A stretch of 64,000 bases of DNA. Origin: Phycisphaerales bacterium (GTDB taxonomy: Bacteria; Planctomycetota; Phycisphaerae; Phycisphaerales; UBA1924). The notes under the pieces are model-generated. The model worked only from the letters and a program-made list of their open reading frames with translations, ran no database searches and was not told where the DNA came from. The stretch covers positions 1 through 64,000 of the forward strand of contig JADYYE010000046.1 of assembly GCA_020853815.1 (NCBI GenBank), in the 5' to 3' direction. A program made the position numbers and the translations under genes. Below are positions 26,030 to 35,506 of the stretch, one piece after another (position 1 is the first letter of the stretch; every line of letters begins with the position of its first letter).

Positions 26030-26980
26030 ATGACGCACGCCCGAATGACCGAATCGACCGAGCGAATTCGCGCCCTGCGAGACAACGTGCAGCGGGTGTT
26101 TCTGGGCAGCCGCGAGGCGGTCGATCACCTTATTTGCTGTGTTTTGGGACGCGGGCACGTGCTGATCGAGGACGTGCCGGGCGTGGGCAAGACCGTGCTG
26201 GCGACGGCGTTGGCTCGGAGCATGGACTGCACCTTTTCCCGAATCCAACTGACACCGGACATGCTCCCCTCGGACGTGATCGGCGTGTCGGTGTTCGATC
26301 GATCGACGGGGCAGTTCAGCTTCAAGCCCGGGCCGATCTTTGCGAACATCGTGCTGGCGGACGAGATCAACCGCACACCGCCGCGCACGCAGTCGGCCCT
26401 GCTTGAGGCAATGAACGAGGCGACGGTGTCGGTCGACGGACGCTCGATCGAGCTCGAACGCCCGTTCATGGTGGTCGCGACGCAGAATCCCTACGAGTTC
26501 GAGGGGACCTATCCCCTCCCCGAGAATCAGCTCGACCGATTCCTGATGCGGATCAACGTCGGATATCCCTCGCCGGCGGACGAGCTGCGCGTGCTTGACG
26601 TCCGCCCCGCGAACGGCACGCTGCACGACCTCAAGCCGGTCATCACGCGGGCGCAGGTAATCGAGCTCCAGGACCGGGTCGACCAGGTGAAGGTCGAAAC
26701 TTCGATCCTCGAGTACATCGTCGCGTTTGCGGGCGCGACGCGGAAGCACGAGGCGATTCATCTTGGACTCTCGCCGCGCGGGGCGCTGGCCCTTGCGCAG
26801 GCGGCCCGCGCGACGGCGCTGTACGCCGGGCGCGATTATGTCGTGCCGGATGACGTGATCGCAAACGTCGAGCCGGTGTGCGTGCATCGCATCATCGCGC
26901 GGGGTGGCGCGGGACGCGCGGGAACGCCGGTGGTTGATCTGGTGCGAATGGTGCTGCGGTCGGTGCCGAGCCCGGCGTGA
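26030..26980 (+). CDS. MoxR-family AAA+ ATPase
   Basis: A protein of 316 residues. The Walker A motif GVGKT is at 51-55, Walker B in NIVLADEINR near 113-120, followed by PPRTQSALLEAMNE and the sensor segment VVATQNPYEFEGTYPLPENQLDRF. MoxR ATPases act as chaperones that assemble or activate other proteins and usually sit beside a DUF58 gene and von Willebrand factor A genes. None of these is next to it here. The ATG at 26030 has GAGGA seven bases upstream. It diverges from the zinc-ribbon membrane gene with 78 bases between starts. Confidence 0.92.
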   Translation: MTHARMTESTERIRALRDNVQRVFLGSREAVDHLICCVLGRGHVLIEDVPGVGKTVLATALARSMDCTFSRIQLTPDMLPSDVIGVSVFDRSTGQFSFKPGPIFANIVLADEINRTPPRTQSALLEAMNEATVSVDGRSIELERPFMVVATQNPYEFEGTYPLPENQLDRFLMRINVGYPSPADELRVLDVRPANGTLHDLKPVITRAQVIELQDRVDQVKVETSILEYIVAFAGATRKHEAIHLGLSPRGALALAQAARATALYAGRDYVVPDDVIANVEPVCVHRIIARGGAGRAGTPVVDLVRMVLRSVPSPA

Positions 26981-27095
26981 AGAGCCACAGCAGCACATGG
27001 CACACCTTCGCCGCAACTCAGAGAATGATCCATGCGGACTCGGGCCGTTCTCCCTTTGATGTTCGGCGAGTCGGTTGCACAGAGAGCAGGGACAC

Positions 27096-27356
27096 ATGGC
27101 ACGACGAGTCACCTTCCACGCCACGGCCTCGGTCAAGCTCGATCCATCGCAGTTTCCGCGCGATGAGCTCGGGAACCTGAAGCCGATCTCACTGTGCGCG
27201 TGCGGCGTGTCGCAGAAGTTTCCGCTTTGCGACGGCTCGCACAAACGCTGCAAGGACGAATCGCCGGGAGTCCTGTACGAGTACGAGCCAATAACACTCG
27301 AACGGCGCGAGATCGGGACGTGCGAGGAGCCGAAGCGCGACGTGCCGGCGTGCTGA
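27096..27356 (+). CDS. CDGSH iron-sulfur protein
   Basis: A protein of 86 residues. The 2Fe-2S motif is CACGVSQKFPLCDGSHK, with three Cys and one His as ligands, the MitoNEET-type fold. An N-terminal beta strand region precedes it, and the C-terminus has two more Cys (IGTCEEPKRDVPAC) outside the motif. Bacterial CDGSH proteins are small soluble electron-transfer or cluster-transfer proteins. The start is the ATG after AGCAGGGACAC. It lies 115 bases after MoxR on the same strand and may share its transcript. Confidence 0.85.
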   Translation: MARRVTFHATASVKLDPSQFPRDELGNLKPISLCACGVSQKFPLCDGSHKRCKDESPGVLYEYEPITLERREIGTCEEPKRDVPAC

Positions 27357-27434
27357 GTCAACAACGCGCGACGCATTGCATCCCAACGCGCTGGTGAAAG
27401 TGCGAAAGCAGGCCGGAGCCCTTGGATGATGGGG

Positions 27435-30400
27435 TTACTGACGCTTCGCGGCCTCGCGATCGGCGCACCAGACCTGGTCGAGCAGTTGGATCGGGTGGAG
27501 CGACGCCGCCCCGACGCCGTCGTGGATCTGGTGGCGGCATGAGGTTCCCGGCGCGACCACGATCGAGCCCGGCTCGGCGCGACGCACCGCAGGAAAGAGC
27601 GAGAGCTCACCGATCTTCATCGAGAGGTCGTAGCGCGAGCGGATGAAGCCGAACGAGCCGGCCATGCCGCAGCAACCCGTGTCGAGTACATTCAGCCTCG
27701 AACCCACCGCTCGGCGCAGCGCGGCGGCGCTCGATTCGGAACCCCACAGCGATTTCTGATGGCAGTGCGCGTGCAGTAGCACGGGCGGGCCGTCGGGCTG
27801 GGGCTCGGGGCGATGGGGGTGCGAGTCCCATGCGGACCCAATGAACTCTTCGACCAGCATCGCCTTCTTGGCGAGCGATCGGCGGAGATTGATCGGCGAT
27901 CGCAGCTTGAGCGAGAGCCAATCATCGCGCACGGCTGAGAGACACGAGGGCTCGAGGAAGAGGACGGCGCGAACATCCGGGTCGTCGATGTGCGGCCGCA
28001 GACGCGCGAGCGTCGCGTCGGCTTCGTCGATCGCCTCGGCGAGCAGGCCCATGGAGACCTTGACGCGGGCGCAGCAGCCGGCGTCGGCGAGCGAGACGCG
28101 ATAACCAAGGGATTCGAGCACGCGCCGGGCGGCCACGCCGATGCCGCTCTCGTTGTACATCGTGAAGCAATCGCCGAAGAGGACGACGTGCGGACGCGGA
28201 TCGGCGGTAGCGGCGTCGCGGTGGCTGTTGGGATTGTCGCGTGACCCGGGCGACTCCCAGAGCGACCGCAGCGGCGTGCTAAACTTCGGGAGCGAGCGGC
28301 GCGGATCAATTTCGGCGACAGCTCTGGCGAGCAATCGCGAGGGCCACAGTTCCGCGATCATGTTCGACATCGCGGGCGCAAGCGAGCCCATCCGATTCAG
28401 CGTGCGCAGGTTCGCCATCAGTCGCGTGCCGAGCGAGGGCCGCTGGGTTCGATACCGCTGCGCGGTGTATTCGGCCTTGAGCTTGGCGATGTCGACGTTG
28501 CTGGGGCACTCGGTCTTGCAGGCCTTGCACGAGAGGCAGAGGTCAAGCGTTTTGATCGTCTCGGAGTCATTCCACGCGGCGTCGGGCGAACTCAGTTGCC
28601 CGGTGATCGCGAGGCGCAGCGCGTTGCCGCGGCCACGCGTGGAGTGACGCTCGTCGAGCGTCGCCATGTAGGACGGGCACATGGTGCCGCCCTGCTTCTT
28701 CCGGCAGACACCAGCGCCGTTGCACATCTCAACCGCGGAATCAAAGCCGTGCTGTTCGGCGTAGTCATAGAACGTATCGACGCGAGGCACGGAGAGTTGC
28801 GGGCGCGAGGGCTCGGGCATGATGCGCAGTCGCGTCGTCACGCTCTCGATGGGCGCGGGCGGTGCGTCGACCGCGACGATGTTGCCTGGGTTGAGCAGGT
28901 TGCGCGGATCGAAGGCGAGCTTGACGTCGCGCATGGCGCGCATGAGTTCCGGGCCGTAGAAGCGCTCGAGAAGCGGCGAGCGAACGCGCCCGTCGCCGTG
29001 CTCGCCCGACATGACGCCGCCCAGCTCGCGAGCAAGATCCGCGATCTGCACGGCGATGGATCGCATGCGAGCCCGATCCGCTTCATCGTGCAGGTCGAGG
29101 AGCGGGCGCACGTGGAGCACGCCGACGGAGGCGTGGGCATAGAACGCGGCACGTGTGCCGTGCTGCTCGACGATCGCGCGGAATCGCTTGACGAATTCGG
29201 GGAGTCGCTCGACCGGGACGGCGTTGTCCTCGACGAATGTCAGCGGCTTGCGATGCCCGGGAATGCCGTGGAGCAAGGGCTCGCCGGCCTTGCGGAGCTT
29301 CCAGGCCTGCAGCATCGCGGCGGCGTCGGTGTGACACGCGACGGCCTTGCCGGGGACCGCACGTTGCAACGCCGCGAACTTCTCGGGGAGTTCGTCGCAC
29401 GACGACATCGCGGAGTACTCGACATAGAGGATCGCGCGGAGCTCGCCTTCGCGCGGCGCGGGCATGAGGTCGACGTAGCGCCGATATTCGGTGTTCGCGC
29501 GGGCGAGGTCGATGACCGTGTCGTCGAGGAGCTCGATCGCGGTCGGCCCCGACGTCAAAACGAGATTGACCGCGTCCATCGCGTCGTCGAGCGACGAGAA
29601 CGCGACGACCGCAAGGCCCCTCGCCTTGGGAATCGGATGCAGAGCAAGTTCCGCGCCGAGCGTCACGGCGAGCGTGCCCTCGCTGCCGCAGACCAAGTGT
29701 GCGAAGTTGACGGCACGGAGCCAGGCTTCCATGTCCTCGGAGTTGAATCCCGCGCGAACGGGCGCGGCGCGGTCCATCTGCGCAAGGATGAGGTCGAGGC
29801 TGTAGCCCGCGTTGCGCCGGACGGTCTTCGGATAGCGCTGGCGGATGAGCGGCGCGTGGTTGGCGATGATGGTGCAGACGCGCGATGCGATCGCACGGAG
29901 TGGCGGGTCGGCCGCACACGAGCCCTCGGCGAGTCGATGACACGAGCCATCGGCGAGCGCGACGTTGACCGCGACGAGGCTCTCGGAGGTTCGCCCGTAG
30001 CGGATGGAGCGGGCGCCCGCGGCGTTGTTGCCGATGCACCCGCCGATGTTGGCGTGGCGCGAGGTCGCGGGATCGGCGGCGAAGAACAGGCCGCTGGACG
30101 CGATCGCGCCATTGAGATCATCGACGGTGATTCCCGGCTCGACGCGCACGCGCCGGTTGGCCTGATCGAGGGCGAGGATCGCGCGGCAGTTGGGCGAGAA
30201 ATCGATGACGACGGCGCGGTTGGTGCATTGGCCGGCGAGGCTGGTCCCGCCGCCACGCGGAAGGATGGGGAGCGAGCGGGCGGCGCAGAACTCGACGGCA
30301 CGCACGGCGTCGCTCGTGTCGGAAGGAATAACGACGCCGATAGGTTCGACCTGATAGAGCGAGGCATCGGTCGCGTAGAGCATGCGGTCGTGGGCGCCGA

Positions 30401-30524
30401 AGCGGACCTCGCCTTGAACTGAATTGATCAACTCACGCGCGATCGCGGCGCGTTCGGATTTGGTGAGTAACGGCAGGCGATCGACCGCGTCCGGCGTCGT
30501 GCCCGCGGCGGGTGGTGGCGTCAT
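27435..30524 (-). CDS. FAD/Fe-S fused dehydrogenase, YdiJ-like (D-2-hydroxyacid type)
   Basis: A protein of 1029 residues that joins a FAD-linked oxidase (FAD_binding_4 at about 60-230 with PRGGGTSLAGQ and GGCIGNNAAGARS, FAD-oxidase C-terminal domain to about 540) to a GlpC-like iron-sulfur part. Two ferredoxin-like cysteine clusters (around 597-615 and CLSCKACKTECP at 661-672) and two CCG-type segments (HAHCHQKSLWG and DTGCCGMAGSFGF) are present. This is the architecture of E. coli YdiJ, reported as a D-2-hydroxyglutarate dehydrogenase. Similar fusions oxidise D-lactate, so the substrate is not settled. It is divergent from the DUF4139 gene. Confidence 0.9.
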   Translation of the reverse strand: MTPPPAAGTTPDAVDRLPLLTKSERAAIARELINSVQGEVRFGAHDRMLYATDASLYQVEPIGVVIPSDTSDAVRAVEFCAARSLPILPRGGGTSLAGQCTNRAVVIDFSPNCRAILALDQANRRVRVEPGITVDDLNGAIASSGLFFAADPATSRHANIGGCIGNNAAGARSIRYGRTSESLVAVNVALADGSCHRLAEGSCAADPPLRAIASRVCTIIANHAPLIRQRYPKTVRRNAGYSLDLILAQMDRAAPVRAGFNSEDMEAWLRAVNFAHLVCGSEGTLAVTLGAELALHPIPKARGLAVVAFSSLDDAMDAVNLVLTSGPTAIELLDDTVIDLARANTEYRRYVDLMPAPREGELRAILYVEYSAMSSCDELPEKFAALQRAVPGKAVACHTDAAAMLQAWKLRKAGEPLLHGIPGHRKPLTFVEDNAVPVERLPEFVKRFRAIVEQHGTRAAFYAHASVGVLHVRPLLDLHDEADRARMRSIAVQIADLARELGGVMSGEHGDGRVRSPLLERFYGPELMRAMRDVKLAFDPRNLLNPGNIVAVDAPPAPIESVTTRLRIMPEPSRPQLSVPRVDTFYDYAEQHGFDSAVEMCNGAGVCRKKQGGTMCPSYMATLDERHSTRGRGNALRLAITGQLSSPDAAWNDSETIKTLDLCLSCKACKTECPSNVDIAKLKAEYTAQRYRTQRPSLGTRLMANLRTLNRMGSLAPAMSNMIAELWPSRLLARAVAEIDPRRSLPKFSTPLRSLWESPGSRDNPNSHRDAATADPRPHVVLFGDCFTMYNESGIGVAARRVLESLGYRVSLADAGCCARVKVSMGLLAEAIDEADATLARLRPHIDDPDVRAVLFLEPSCLSAVRDDWLSLKLRSPINLRRSLAKKAMLVEEFIGSAWDSHPHRPEPQPDGPPVLLHAHCHQKSLWGSESSAAALRRAVGSRLNVLDTGCCGMAGSFGFIRSRYDLSMKIGELSLFPAVRRAEPGSIVVAPGTSCRHQIHDGVGAASLHPIQLLDQVWCADREAAKRQ

Positions 30525-30649
30525 GCGGCGTGACTATACGAGCGGCGTTACGAGGGCGTGACGAACTTTCGGGGCGCTCGCGGGTACATTCATGCCAGAG
30601 CGGCGTGCGGGCCGACAATGCTCGTGCCCCTTCCTTCTGGAGAATTCTC

Positions 30650-32917
30650 ATGCGCACCACGCGTCGCCCGTTTGCTCCGCTCGCCCTGGTTTCGATCGCG
30701 GGGCTGGCCCTTGGCATCGCCTTTTTCGATCGGGACACGAAGGCCGGGTTGCCGACCGGCACGCAGAATGGAGTGCACGCTGCGGCGCCGGCCAGCGCAC
30801 CCGCGGGGGGCGTGCTGTTCCACGAGCCGATCGCGGTCAAGGACACGCTGGCGATCCGGCGGATCGTGATGTATCGCTCGGGCGTGGGTTCGTTCGAGCG
30901 GCGCGGCACGGTCGAGAACGACGCGGATGTGCAGCTCCGCTTCAAGACCGACCAGATCAACGACATCCTGAAGTCGATGGTGGTGCTCGACCTTTCGGGC
31001 GGGCAGATCGCCGGCGTGAGCTACGGGTCAAAGGAGCCGCTGGATCGCCGGCTCGCGTCGTTCGGCATCGACATCTCGAGCAACCCCAGCATGACCGACC
31101 TGCTCGAGCAACTCCGCGGCTCGAAGGTGAGCGTGACAACGGCGGACGGCATGGTCAACGGCACGATCCTCGGCGTGGAGATCAGGGGCGAGGCGCAGGG
31201 AGAGTCGAAAGAACCGATCAAGGTCCACTATCTCAACCTCGTCACGGACAAGGGCATCCGATCGGTGAGCCTGAGGACCGCGACGAATGTGACGCTGGAT
31301 GACGCGGCGCTGAACGATGAACTCACCAAGGCGCTCAGCACGCTGGCGGAATACCGCGCGGACCGCACGAAGACCGTCGATGTCCACCTTCGCGGGCAGG
31401 GCTCGCGAAACGTGGTGGTGAGCTATGTGCAGGAGATGCCGGTGTGGAAGACGAGCTATCGCCTCGTGCTTCCCGAACTCGGCCAGGACAAGAAGCCCAA
31501 AGTCGTGATGCAGGGGTGGGCGATCGTCGAGAACACAACCGATGAGGACTGGAACAACGTGTCGCTGTCGCTGGTGAGCGGGCGGCCGGTGAGTTTCAGG
31601 ATGGACCTGTATGAGCCGCTCTACATGGGGCGGCCGGAGGTTCCGGTGCCGACGATCCCGGGGGTGATGCCGCGGATTTATGCGACGGGGACGGGGGGAG
31701 GCGGGCAGTCGCCGTTCCAGAACACGAGCGCCGGCGTGCCGCAGTTTGATCTTGCCGGGGCGATGGACGATGCGGCCGAGGGCGGCGCGCGGAAGGACAA
31801 GGCGGTTCGGAACAGGTCAGCGGGGCGGCCCGGCGCACCGGGCTCGCCGGCACCGTCATCGGCGGCAGAACCGATGATGCTGGGCAAGTCGGTTGAGCGT
31901 GTGGTGACCGGAGGAGACATGGCAAGCTACAGCGCCGCGGCCATGGCCCAAGGCCAGGAGTCGGGCGAAGTCTTCCAGTATGAGCTGACGTCGCCGGTCA
32001 CCATCGAGCGGCAGCGTTCCGCGATGCTCCCCATCATCAGCGGCGACATCGAGGGACGGCGGGTCAGCATCTACAACCGCAACGACAACCCGACCAACCC
32101 GATGCGCGGCGTGGAGATCAGGAACACCACCAAGCTTCAGCTGCTCCCCGGGCCGATCTCGGTGTTTGACGGGGCGGCGTACGCCGGCGACGCGCAGATC
32201 GGGCACATCGCGCCGGGCGACCGCCGCCTGCTCGCGTACGCGGTCGACCTTGACGTCGTTGCGTCGCTGGAGGAATCCTCCACGAGCGATGTGCGCAAGC
32301 TGAAGATCGTCGACGGCCTGCTCCAGCAGACCACGACGACGCGCACGACGCAGAAGTACACGTTCACGAACAAGGACACGGCCCGCGAGCGGACGGTGGT
32401 GGTCGAGCAGGCCCGGATGATGGGCTGGACATTGGTCGAGCCGCAGAAGCCCTCGGACCAGACCGAGGCGCTGTACCGGTTCGACGTGCCGATCGCAGCG
32501 GGCGGGAACGCACCGCTTTCGATCACCAACGAGATCACGCAGGGGCAGAACCTGCAGCTACTGTCGTATGACCTCAACACGCTCCTGCAATACTCGAAGA
32601 ACGGCAAGGCGTCGGAAAAGGTGGTCGAGGCGTTCCGCGAAGCGGCGAAGCGCCAGGCCGCGATCCAGGACGTGGAGCGCACGATCGCCAAGCTCGACGC
32701 GGAGCGGAGCGAACTGACGCAGGATCAGGGTCGCATCCGCGAGAACATGGGGCGCGTCGATCAGTCCAGCCAGCTCTATCGCAAGTACATGCAGAAGCTG
32801 ACCGACCAGGAAGAGCGGATGGACAAGCTCGTGACGGAGCTTGACGCGGCCCGCAAGGCGCTGACCGCGGCGCAGAGCAACCTTGCCGAATATCTGCGCG
32901 GGCTGAATGTGGAGTAA
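30650..32917 (+). CDS. secreted DUF4139-domain protein
   Basis: A protein of 755 residues with an N-terminal signal or anchor (FAPLALVSIAGLALGIAFF). The conserved core (VVSYVQEMPVWKTSYRLVL, then GWAIVENTTDEDWNNVSLSLVSGRPVSF) matches DUF4139, seen in mucoidy-inhibitor-A-like proteins. A Gly/Pro/Ala-rich stretch at about 360-430 interrupts it, and the last 80 residues are a coiled coil (ELTQDQGRIRENMGR). Function is unknown; proteins of this kind are common and long in planctomycetes. The ATG at 30650 has GGAG eight bases upstream. A strong terminator follows at 32996. Confidence 0.8.
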   Translation: MRTTRRPFAPLALVSIAGLALGIAFFDRDTKAGLPTGTQNGVHAAAPASAPAGGVLFHEPIAVKDTLAIRRIVMYRSGVGSFERRGTVENDADVQLRFKTDQINDILKSMVVLDLSGGQIAGVSYGSKEPLDRRLASFGIDISSNPSMTDLLEQLRGSKVSVTTADGMVNGTILGVEIRGEAQGESKEPIKVHYLNLVTDKGIRSVSLRTATNVTLDDAALNDELTKALSTLAEYRADRTKTVDVHLRGQGSRNVVVSYVQEMPVWKTSYRLVLPELGQDKKPKVVMQGWAIVENTTDEDWNNVSLSLVSGRPVSFRMDLYEPLYMGRPEVPVPTIPGVMPRIYATGTGGGGQSPFQNTSAGVPQFDLAGAMDDAAEGGARKDKAVRNRSAGRPGAPGSPAPSSAAEPMMLGKSVERVVTGGDMASYSAAAMAQGQESGEVFQYELTSPVTIERQRSAMLPIISGDIEGRRVSIYNRNDNPTNPMRGVEIRNTTKLQLLPGPISVFDGAAYAGDAQIGHIAPGDRRLLAYAVDLDVVASLEESSTSDVRKLKIVDGLLQQTTTTRTTQKYTFTNKDTARERTVVVEQARMMGWTLVEPQKPSDQTEALYRFDVPIAAGGNAPLSITNEITQGQNLQLLSYDLNTLLQYSKNGKASEKVVEAFREAAKRQAAIQDVERTIAKLDAERSELTQDQGRIRENMGRVDQSSQLYRKYMQKLTDQEERMDKLVTELDAARKALTAAQSNLAEYLRGLNVE

Positions 32918-32920
32918 GCA

Positions 32921-32968
32921 GCGAAGCAGCGAAGCAGCGAAACAGCGAGACAGCGAGACAGCGAGACA
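32921..32968. repeat. 6 tandem copies of GCGARRCA
   Basis: Six 8-bp units (two GCGAAGCA, one GCGAAACA, three GCGAGACA) begin three bases after the stop codon at 32917. The last three are identical to the unit of the array at 9375-9438. They lie between the stop codon and the terminator. Confidence 0.93.
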
Positions 32969-32995
32969 GCGACGAAGGGTAAAGGCAACTCGAGC

Positions 32996-33024
32996 AAGCC
33001 CCGCGCGAAAGCGCGGGGCTTCTT
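32996..33024 (+). terminator. intrinsic terminator of the DUF4139 gene
   Basis: A perfect 11-bp stem AAGCCCCGCGC / GCGCGGGGCTT with a GAAA tetraloop, followed by CTTCTT. The GNRA loop and the GC-rich stem make it very stable; the U-tract is moderate. Confidence 0.85.
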
Positions 33025-33147
33025 CTTGGATGCGCGGTGCTTGCCACGGGATCCATGATTCGAGGGCGGACGCGGAGCGGGCGTGAAGCCGGACCCGGAT
33101 GGCGACGGAGGGTCCACGAATGCGCGGGTCTGCTACCATGACGGCCT

Positions 33148-34014
33148 ATGGGCCGATCGGTCGTTTTGGTCGTGAATCAGAGCAAGCCCGAGGCGCGCGA
33201 CGCCGCGGGGCAGGTGCGTGAGATGATCACGCGTCGTGGCACGCTGGTGCGGGAGCGCGACACGCACGATCCCGAGCCGTTTCCCGAGTGCGATCTCCTT
33301 GTGGTGCTGGGCGGCGACGGCACGCTGCTCGGGCAGGCGCGTCGCCTGGCGGGCTCGCGCGTGCCGATGCTGGGCGTGAACTTCGGCAAGCTTGGGTTCA
33401 TGGCCGAGTTCGACCTTGAATCGCTCGACATGCACGCGAACCACGTCTTTGGGAACGGCTCGCTGAGCCTGAAACGCATGCCCAAGATCTCGGTGCGCGT
33501 GTTCGAGAGCCACGCGACAACGGCCCGCTTCGAGGCGGTGTGCCTGAACGAGGCGGTCGTGACCGCGGGCCCGCCGTTCCGCGTGATCACGGTCACGGTC
33601 GCGATCGACGGCGTGACGGGCCCGACCTTCAGCGGGGACGGGCTGATCGTGTCAACTCCGCTGGGCTCGACGGCGTACAACCTCTCGGCGGGTGGGCCGA
33701 TCGTGGCGCCGGGCGTGGACGCGCTAACGCTCACGCCGATCGCGGCGCACACGCTGAGCTTCAGGCCGCTGGTTGTGCCGTCGGACAGCCCGGTGGAGCT
33801 GCGGCTGCATCGGGTCAACGAGGCAACAGCGGAGAACCAGGGCACGACGCTCGTGCTCGATGGGCAGATTCTGGAGCCGCTGCGCGAGCATGAGCGTGTC
33901 CGCATCGAGAGCTCGCCGGACGGCGTGTGGTTTGTGCTGAATCCGCGAGCGACGTACTGGGACACGCTCATCAGCAAGCTGCACTGGGCGGCGTCGCCTC
34001 TGGCGCCGGAGTAG
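33148..34014 (+). CDS. nadK: NAD kinase
   Basis: A protein of 288 residues. The GGDGT motif is at 55-59 and NFGKLGFM at 79-86, followed by LNEAVVTAG, SGDGLIVSTPLGSTAYNLSAGGPIV and the C-terminal DGQ segment. It phosphorylates NAD to NADP with ATP or polyphosphate. The start ATG at 33148 gives the family N-terminus (VVLVVNQSKPEA) but lacks a clear Shine-Dalgarno. A second ATG lies ten bases upstream in another frame. The 230 bases after it, to the end of hisD, hold no recognisable gene. Confidence 0.95.
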   Translation: MGRSVVLVVNQSKPEARDAAGQVREMITRRGTLVRERDTHDPEPFPECDLLVVLGGDGTLLGQARRLAGSRVPMLGVNFGKLGFMAEFDLESLDMHANHVFGNGSLSLKRMPKISVRVFESHATTARFEAVCLNEAVVTAGPPFRVITVTVAIDGVTGPTFSGDGLIVSTPLGSTAYNLSAGGPIVAPGVDALTLTPIAAHTLSFRPLVVPSDSPVELRLHRVNEATAENQGTTLVLDGQILEPLREHERVRIESSPDGVWFVLNPRATYWDTLISKLHWAASPLAPE

Positions 34015-34246
34015 GGCGACTGAAAGGGCATTCCACCGCGGAGCACGCCGAGATCGCGGAGCGAAGGCGAGCGAGCGTGATCGGGTCCGCGCGGGGTTTG
34101 GAACACGTGACGCCACACGATCCAGCGCACCGATGATGCGACGCTCCGCTGACGATGCTCGCACGCCGTATTTGATCGTCCCAACCACCCGGACCTTTGC
34201 GCCTAGGTGCAATCGTTCGACCGCCGAGCATCGAGCGGTCGGCCTT

Positions 34247-35506
34247 TCAAGGACTGAGGCGTTTCTCAGCGGCACGCGCGTGCGCCTCGAGCCCTTCGAT
34301 CCGGCCGAGTTGTGCTGAATCGCCGACAACGCTCGCGAGCGAGGAAGCGTCGCCGAGTTTCATCCACGTGCGGACACGAAGGAAGTTGAAGACCGAGAGG
34401 CCGCCCGAAAAGCGGGCGGTGCCGCCGGTTGGCAATGTGTGGTTCGGGCCCACGCCATAGTCGCCGAAGACCTCCGCGCTGGATTGGCCGACGAAGATGG
34501 CGCCGTAGTGGCGGAGCAGCGGGAGCACGGAGTTTTCATCGCGCACGATGACCTCCAGGTGCTCGGGCGCGATGCGGTTGCAGACTTCTGCCGCGAGTGC
34601 AAGCGATTGCGTGAGCACGATCGCACCGTTCGCAAGTGCGTTTCGCGCCGTCGCGGAGGTCGGCAGCGTGGCGAGCTGCGATTCCAGTTCCTGTTCCACA
34701 CGGCCCGCGAGCGATTCGCTGGTTGTCACGAGGATGGGCACCGCGTCGTCGTCGTGCTCCGCCTGTGCGAGCAGGTCCGCGGCGACAATCGCGGCATCGG
34801 CGGACTCGTCGGCGAGGATCGTGAGCTCGGACGGGCCGGCGAGCATGTCGATCCCAACTTCGCCCGCGAGCAGCTTCTTCGCGGCGGTCACGTAGCGGTT
34901 GCCCGGGCCGGCGATGACGTCGCACGCGGGCACGAGCACTCCGAACGCCATGGCGGCGATCGCTTGCGCACCACCGACCGCCAGGAGCATGTCCGCGCCC
35001 GCGATGGACGCGGCGGCGAGCGTTGCGATCGTGGGCTTGGGAGACGCGACCACGACCTGCGCGACGCCCGCGGCCCGGGCGGCGAGCACGGTCATCAGCA
35101 CGCTCGACGGGAGCGGGAACCGCCCGCCCGGCGCGTAGCAACCCGCGGCGTCGACCGGCGCGACGGTGTGCCCGGCGCGCCCGGCGGGGACGCTCAGGTT
35201 GAGGTCGCGCAGCGACTCCCGCTGCGCCTCGGCGAAGGCTCGGATGCGAGTTGCGACGCGCTGGAGCAACTCGCGATCGCGGGGCGGGATGGCTCGCTCC
35301 GCGGCGGCGAGATCGTCACGCTGATAGATCGATTGCGCGCCGGGCGAGAGATCGCCGAGCGACGTTGCGATGTCGAGCAACGCGGGCTCGCGGCCGGCTC
35401 GCACCTTATCGATGATCTCCGCCGCTCGCGCGAGCGTGGCAGCATCGATCGATGAGCCTCGCTTTGGCACGAACTTGGCGGCGGTGGTTTGTCGAAGCAA
35501 GGTCAT
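34247..35506 (-). CDS. hisD: histidinol dehydrogenase HisD
   Basis: A protein of 419 residues, the last gene of the his operon. Family signatures are complete: DAAGCYAPGGRFPLPSSVLMT, the AGPGNRYVTAAKKLL stretch, ILADESADAAIVAADLLAQAEHD, and the catalytic IAPEHLE near 325. HisD oxidises histidinol to histidine in two NAD-dependent steps, with zinc. Its ATG overlaps the hisAIE stop in an ATGA, so translation is probably coupled. Confidence 0.96.
   Translation of the reverse strand: MTLLRQTTAAKFVPKRGSSIDAATLARAAEIIDKVRAGREPALLDIATSLGDLSPGAQSIYQRDDLAAAERAIPPRDRELLQRVATRIRAFAEAQRESLRDLNLSVPAGRAGHTVAPVDAAGCYAPGGRFPLPSSVLMTVLAARAAGVAQVVVASPKPTIATLAAASIAGADMLLAVGGAQAIAAMAFGVLVPACDVIAGPGNRYVTAAKKLLAGEVGIDMLAGPSELTILADESADAAIVAADLLAQAEHDDDAVPILVTTSESLAGRVEQELESQLATLPTSATARNALANGAIVLTQSLALAAEVCNRIAPEHLEVIVRDENSVLPLLRHYGAIFVGQSSAEVFGDYGVGPNHTLPTGGTARFSGGLSVFNFLRVRTWMKLGDASSLASVVGDSAQLGRIEGLEAHARAAEKRLSP

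Noticed and set aside
25952-27610. The zinc-ribbon membrane gene's frame open for another 550 codons upstream
   Set aside because: That part is antisense to the MoxR and CDGSH genes and reads as Arg/Ser/His-rich junk; only the 3' third is coding.
34015-34246. Gap between nadK and hisD examined for a tRNA or small gene
   Set aside because: No tRNA-like T-loop or acceptor pairing and no ORF with support; a 61-codon frame here is antisense to the hisD end.
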